DNA of 44,548 nt, taken from positions 1-44,548 of the forward strand of contig DHGA01000026.1 in assembly GCA_002402545.1 (NCBI GenBank). The letters run 5' to 3'. The stretch's first letter is position 1; every line of letters begins with the position of its first letter. Shown piece by piece: positions 42,653 through 44,548 of this stretch. A program made the position numbers and the translations under genes. The notes beneath the pieces are model-generated. The model saw only the letters and a list, made by a program, of their open reading frames with translations, ran no database searches and was not told where the DNA came from. The stretch is from Syntrophaceae bacterium UBA4810. Its GTDB lineage: Bacteria; Desulfobacterota; Syntrophia; Syntrophales; Smithellaceae.

Positions 42653-43462
42653 TTATCCAATTACAAATATTTTATAATAATAAACAAATGGCGCTATAAA
42701 CATCAAGCAATCCATTCTATCGAGCAGACCGCCATGTCCGGGCAATAATGAACTCGCGTCTTTTTGCCCATAATTTCTTTTTATCGCTGATTCACAAAGA
42801 TCTCCCAGCTGACCAATAATACTAGCCAAAAAGGCAATTATTACAACGTGCATCAAAGGAACATCCTTCAGAAAGAAATACGCGTATATTGAAGATGCCA
42901 AAGTACTTCCCAAAACCAGTGCCACTGTTCCTTCTACTGTTTTTGCCGGACTAATTAAGGCGTTGAGTTTTCTTCTGCCGAAATACTTTCCTATATATAG
43001 TGCCGCCGTATCTCCAACTAGAGCGATAACCAGAACAAGGAGGACCCAAAATTCACCAGCCGGCAGTTTTCTCAATAATATAAAATGTGACATTAAAAAT
43101 GGTATATATATTATCCCGAATATAACTTTTGCCACGGACATAACATCAAAATTATCTTCTTTAACGTTCCAAAGATACAATATAAAAACAATAATCATGC
43201 ACAAAGCAAGCAGCGCTGTTAAAATTTGAAAGTCCCCAAACATAAATGCCAGGGGAATCAACAACGCGAAAGTAAATATTTCAATTTTTTCCTTATGAAA
43301 ACCCTTCCCGAAAACGATGTTATTGAATTCCCAGACGCCCCCCAGAATAACCAGAATAATGGCCACGAATAATACCTCCAGGGAGGACAAAAAAATAATC
43401 GCCAGTATCGCTACCAATAATACGATACCCGTAATCCATCTTTTAACCAGCGTGTTATCCAT
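42653..43462 (-). CDS. cdsA: Phosphatidate cytidylyltransferase
   Basis: A 269-aa polytopic membrane protein of normal CdsA size. The signature region reads ESAIKRNYGQKDASSLLPG, followed by GHGGLLDRMDCLMF with the conserved Asp. It makes CDP-diacylglycerol from phosphatidate and CTP, the branch point for membrane phospholipids. It lies between uppS and dxr, a common order in proteobacteria. Confidence 0.95.
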   Translation of the reverse strand: MDNTLVKRWITGIVLLVAILAIIFLSSLEVLFVAIILVILGGVWEFNNIVFGKGFHKEKIEIFTFALLIPLAFMFGDFQILTALLALCMIIVFILYLWNVKEDNFDVMSVAKVIFGIIYIPFLMSHFILLRKLPAGEFWVLLVLVIALVGDTAALYIGKYFGRRKLNALISPAKTVEGTVALVLGSTLASSIYAYFFLKDVPLMHVVIIAFLASIIGQLGDLCESAIKRNYGQKDASSLLPGHGGLLDRMDCLMFIAPFVYYYKIFVIG

Positions 43463-43491
43463 AATAAATATAAATTCCTATGTCATCATTT

Positions 43492-44244
43492 TTAAATTAT
43501 TTTATTAACTTTTATTTGTTCTCCTGTCATGCCAAACCGCCTTTCCCTTCGCTGATAACTGTCAATAGCTTTGATCAGCTGCTCTTTTGTGAAATCCGGC
43601 CAAAGTACTTTAGTAAAATAAAGTTCCGTGTAGGCTATCTGCCAGAGTAAAAAATTGCTTATTCTGTATTCTCCTCCGGTGCGTATTAATAAATCTGGAT
43701 CCGGTATATTGTCCGTATACAGATAACTGCTGAATGTTTGTTTATTTATATCAATTTTCTTTTCTTTGCTATCCTGAATAATGTTTTTAACCGCATGTAT
43801 AATTTCATCTCTGCCGCCGTAACTTAAGGCGATATTCAATGTCATTTTTGTATTGCTTTTGGTAAGTTCTTTAGCGCGTCTTATCTTATCTTTCACACGC
43901 GTTTCTAAAAGATCGAGCTCACCGATACTGGTTAATTTTATACCCTGCTTGTGTAATTTATCTTTTTCTTTATCCAGATACTCTTCAAGCAGCGACATCA
44001 GCGCCTGCACTTCTTCTCCCGGACGATTCCAGTTTTCCATGGAAAACGCAAAAAGCGTTAAATATTTGATTCCTATTTCCAGACACGCGCGTACCGTGGC
44101 CCTGACGGCCTGCGCTCCCTTTTTATGTCCTCTGATGCGCCCGATCGTATGTCTCTGCGCCCAGCGTCCATTGCCGTCCATGATTATTGCTATATGCTGC
44201 GGTAAATTACTTGAGTTGATTTTTTTCACTAAATATTCCTGCAC
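43492..44244 (-). CDS. uppS: Undecaprenyl diphosphate synthase (cis-prenyltransferase)
   Basis: A 250-aa cytoplasmic enzyme. The pyrophosphate-binding and catalytic motif IIMDGNGRWAQ is near residue 20, followed by GHKKGAQAVR, YLTLFAFSMENWNRP and the C-terminal DLLIRTGGEYRISNF. It builds the C55 lipid carrier for cell-wall synthesis by adding isopentenyl units to farnesyl diphosphate. It is the first gene after the terminator that follows frr and starts the uppS-cdsA-dxr-rseP run. Confidence 0.95.
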   Translation of the reverse strand: MQEYLVKKINSSNLPQHIAIIMDGNGRWAQRHTIGRIRGHKKGAQAVRATVRACLEIGIKYLTLFAFSMENWNRPGEEVQALMSLLEEYLDKEKDKLHKQGIKLTSIGELDLLETRVKDKIRRAKELTKSNTKMTLNIALSYGGRDEIIHAVKNIIQDSKEKKIDINKQTFSSYLYTDNIPDPDLLIRTGGEYRISNFLLWQIAYTELYFTKVLWPDFTKEQLIKAIDSYQRRERRFGMTGEQIKVNKII

Positions 44245-44283
44245 TAATTATTAATAATATTCAGTTTAAAACACTATAAAAAC

Positions 44284-44310
44284 AAATGGGGAGCTTTTGA
44301 CTCCCCATTT
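44284..44310 (-). terminator. Terminator between frr and uppS
   Basis: A perfect 10-bp inverted repeat (AAATGGGGAG / CTCCCCATTT, 7-nt loop) is followed on the minus strand by TTTGTTTTT. It lies about 23 nt beyond the frr stop, so frr transcription ends here at least partly. Confidence 0.8.
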
Positions 44311-44333
44311 GATTGATCTTGCATTTGGTTTTT

Positions 44334-44548
44334 CTAAATCTCCATTATCTCTTTTTCTTTAACCGCGGTGATTTTATCTATTTTTTCAATATTTTGATCC
44401 GTCAGTTTCTGGACTTCTTCCTGCGCGGAAAATAACTCATCTTCAGTCATTTTATTATTTTTCTTGAGGCTCTTTAGTTCTTCATTCGCGTCTCTTCTGA
44501 CATTTCTTAATTTAATTTTTCCTTCTTCCGCCATTTTTTTTACTACTT
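44334..44548 (-). CDS. frr: Ribosome recycling factor, C-terminal part
   Basis: The last 71 or so codons of frr are present; the gene enters from the right edge of the window. The sequence KKMAEEGKIKLRNVRRDAN, followed by LKKNNKMTEDEL and ending with a helix (TDQNIEKIDKITAVKEKE), is the three-helix-bundle end of RRF. RRF frees ribosomes from mRNA after termination. The gene order frr-uppS-cdsA-dxr-rseP is conserved in proteobacteria. The ATG inside the frame at 44534 is an internal Met, not the start. Confidence 0.93.
   Translation of the reverse strand, partial: VVKKMAEEGKIKLRNVRRDANEELKSLKKNNKMTEDELFSAQEEVQKLTDQNIEKIDKITAVKEKEIMEI

Overview
The window looks like a chromosome segment from a strictly anaerobic, syntrophy-type deltaproteobacterium (Desulfobacterota; the gene content most resembles Syntrophus/Smithella relatives). 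The reasons are a sodium-pump glutaconyl-CoA decarboxylase set, an aldehyde:ferredoxin oxidoreductase (AOR) family enzyme, acyl-CoA dehydrogenase and crotonase genes, a Re-citrate-synthase-like DRE-TIM enzyme, DUF362 ferredoxin proteins and many TTG starts. The taxonomic call is inference from gene content only.

Region 1 (1-14.4 kb, + strand, visibly GC-richer): a catabolic and energy block. It holds the 3' part of sucD, gcdA, a 65-aa gamma/delta-like membrane subunit, gcdB, a 64-aa membrane protein, a 949-aa AOR/iron-alcohol-dehydrogenase fusion, a large acyl-CoA dehydrogenase, an enoyl-CoA hydratase, a one-anchor succinate dehydrogenase/fumarate reductase (sdhCAB), a Rieske protein, a b6-type cytochrome b and a small membrane protein. 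The last genes overlap and are probably translationally coupled. A plausible reading is oxidation of dicarboxylic/aromatic-derived acyl-CoAs (glutaryl/glutaconyl level), sodium-coupled decarboxylation to the crotonyl-CoA level, beta-oxidation, and electron exchange through quinone. The small last gene is interrupted in frame by an array of REP-like palindromes that lies at the edge of this GC-richer block.

Region 2 (14.4-24.3 kb, - strand, AT-rich): accessory envelope genes. They are a 96-aa membrane protein flanked by 27-bp direct repeats, an ankyrin lipoprotein, a Cys-rich lipoprotein, an alpha/beta hydrolase, a cupin, a ferredoxin-nitroreductase, an L,D-transpeptidase, a lipoprotein, an AsmA-family protein, a small exported protein and a 57-aa two-helix membrane protein. 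A 17-codon remnant of a short-chain dehydrogenase survives behind a promoter with a palindromic operator-like site.

Region 3 (24.5-35.2 kb): a membrane histidine kinase and sigma54 response regulator (- strand, PilS/PilR-like), divergent from comEC. This is followed by hisS-aspS and a DRE-TIM synthase carrying a C-terminal Cache-like sensor domain (+ strand).

Region 4 (35.2-44.5 kb, - strand): a housekeeping run in transcription order frr (partial), uppS, cdsA, dxr, rseP, tsaB, a DUF362 ferredoxin, glutaminyl-peptide cyclotransferase, adk and a UvrD/Rep-type helicase. It serves envelope lipid and isoprenoid synthesis plus tRNA modification. No tRNA, rRNA, CRISPR array or transposase gene was seen.
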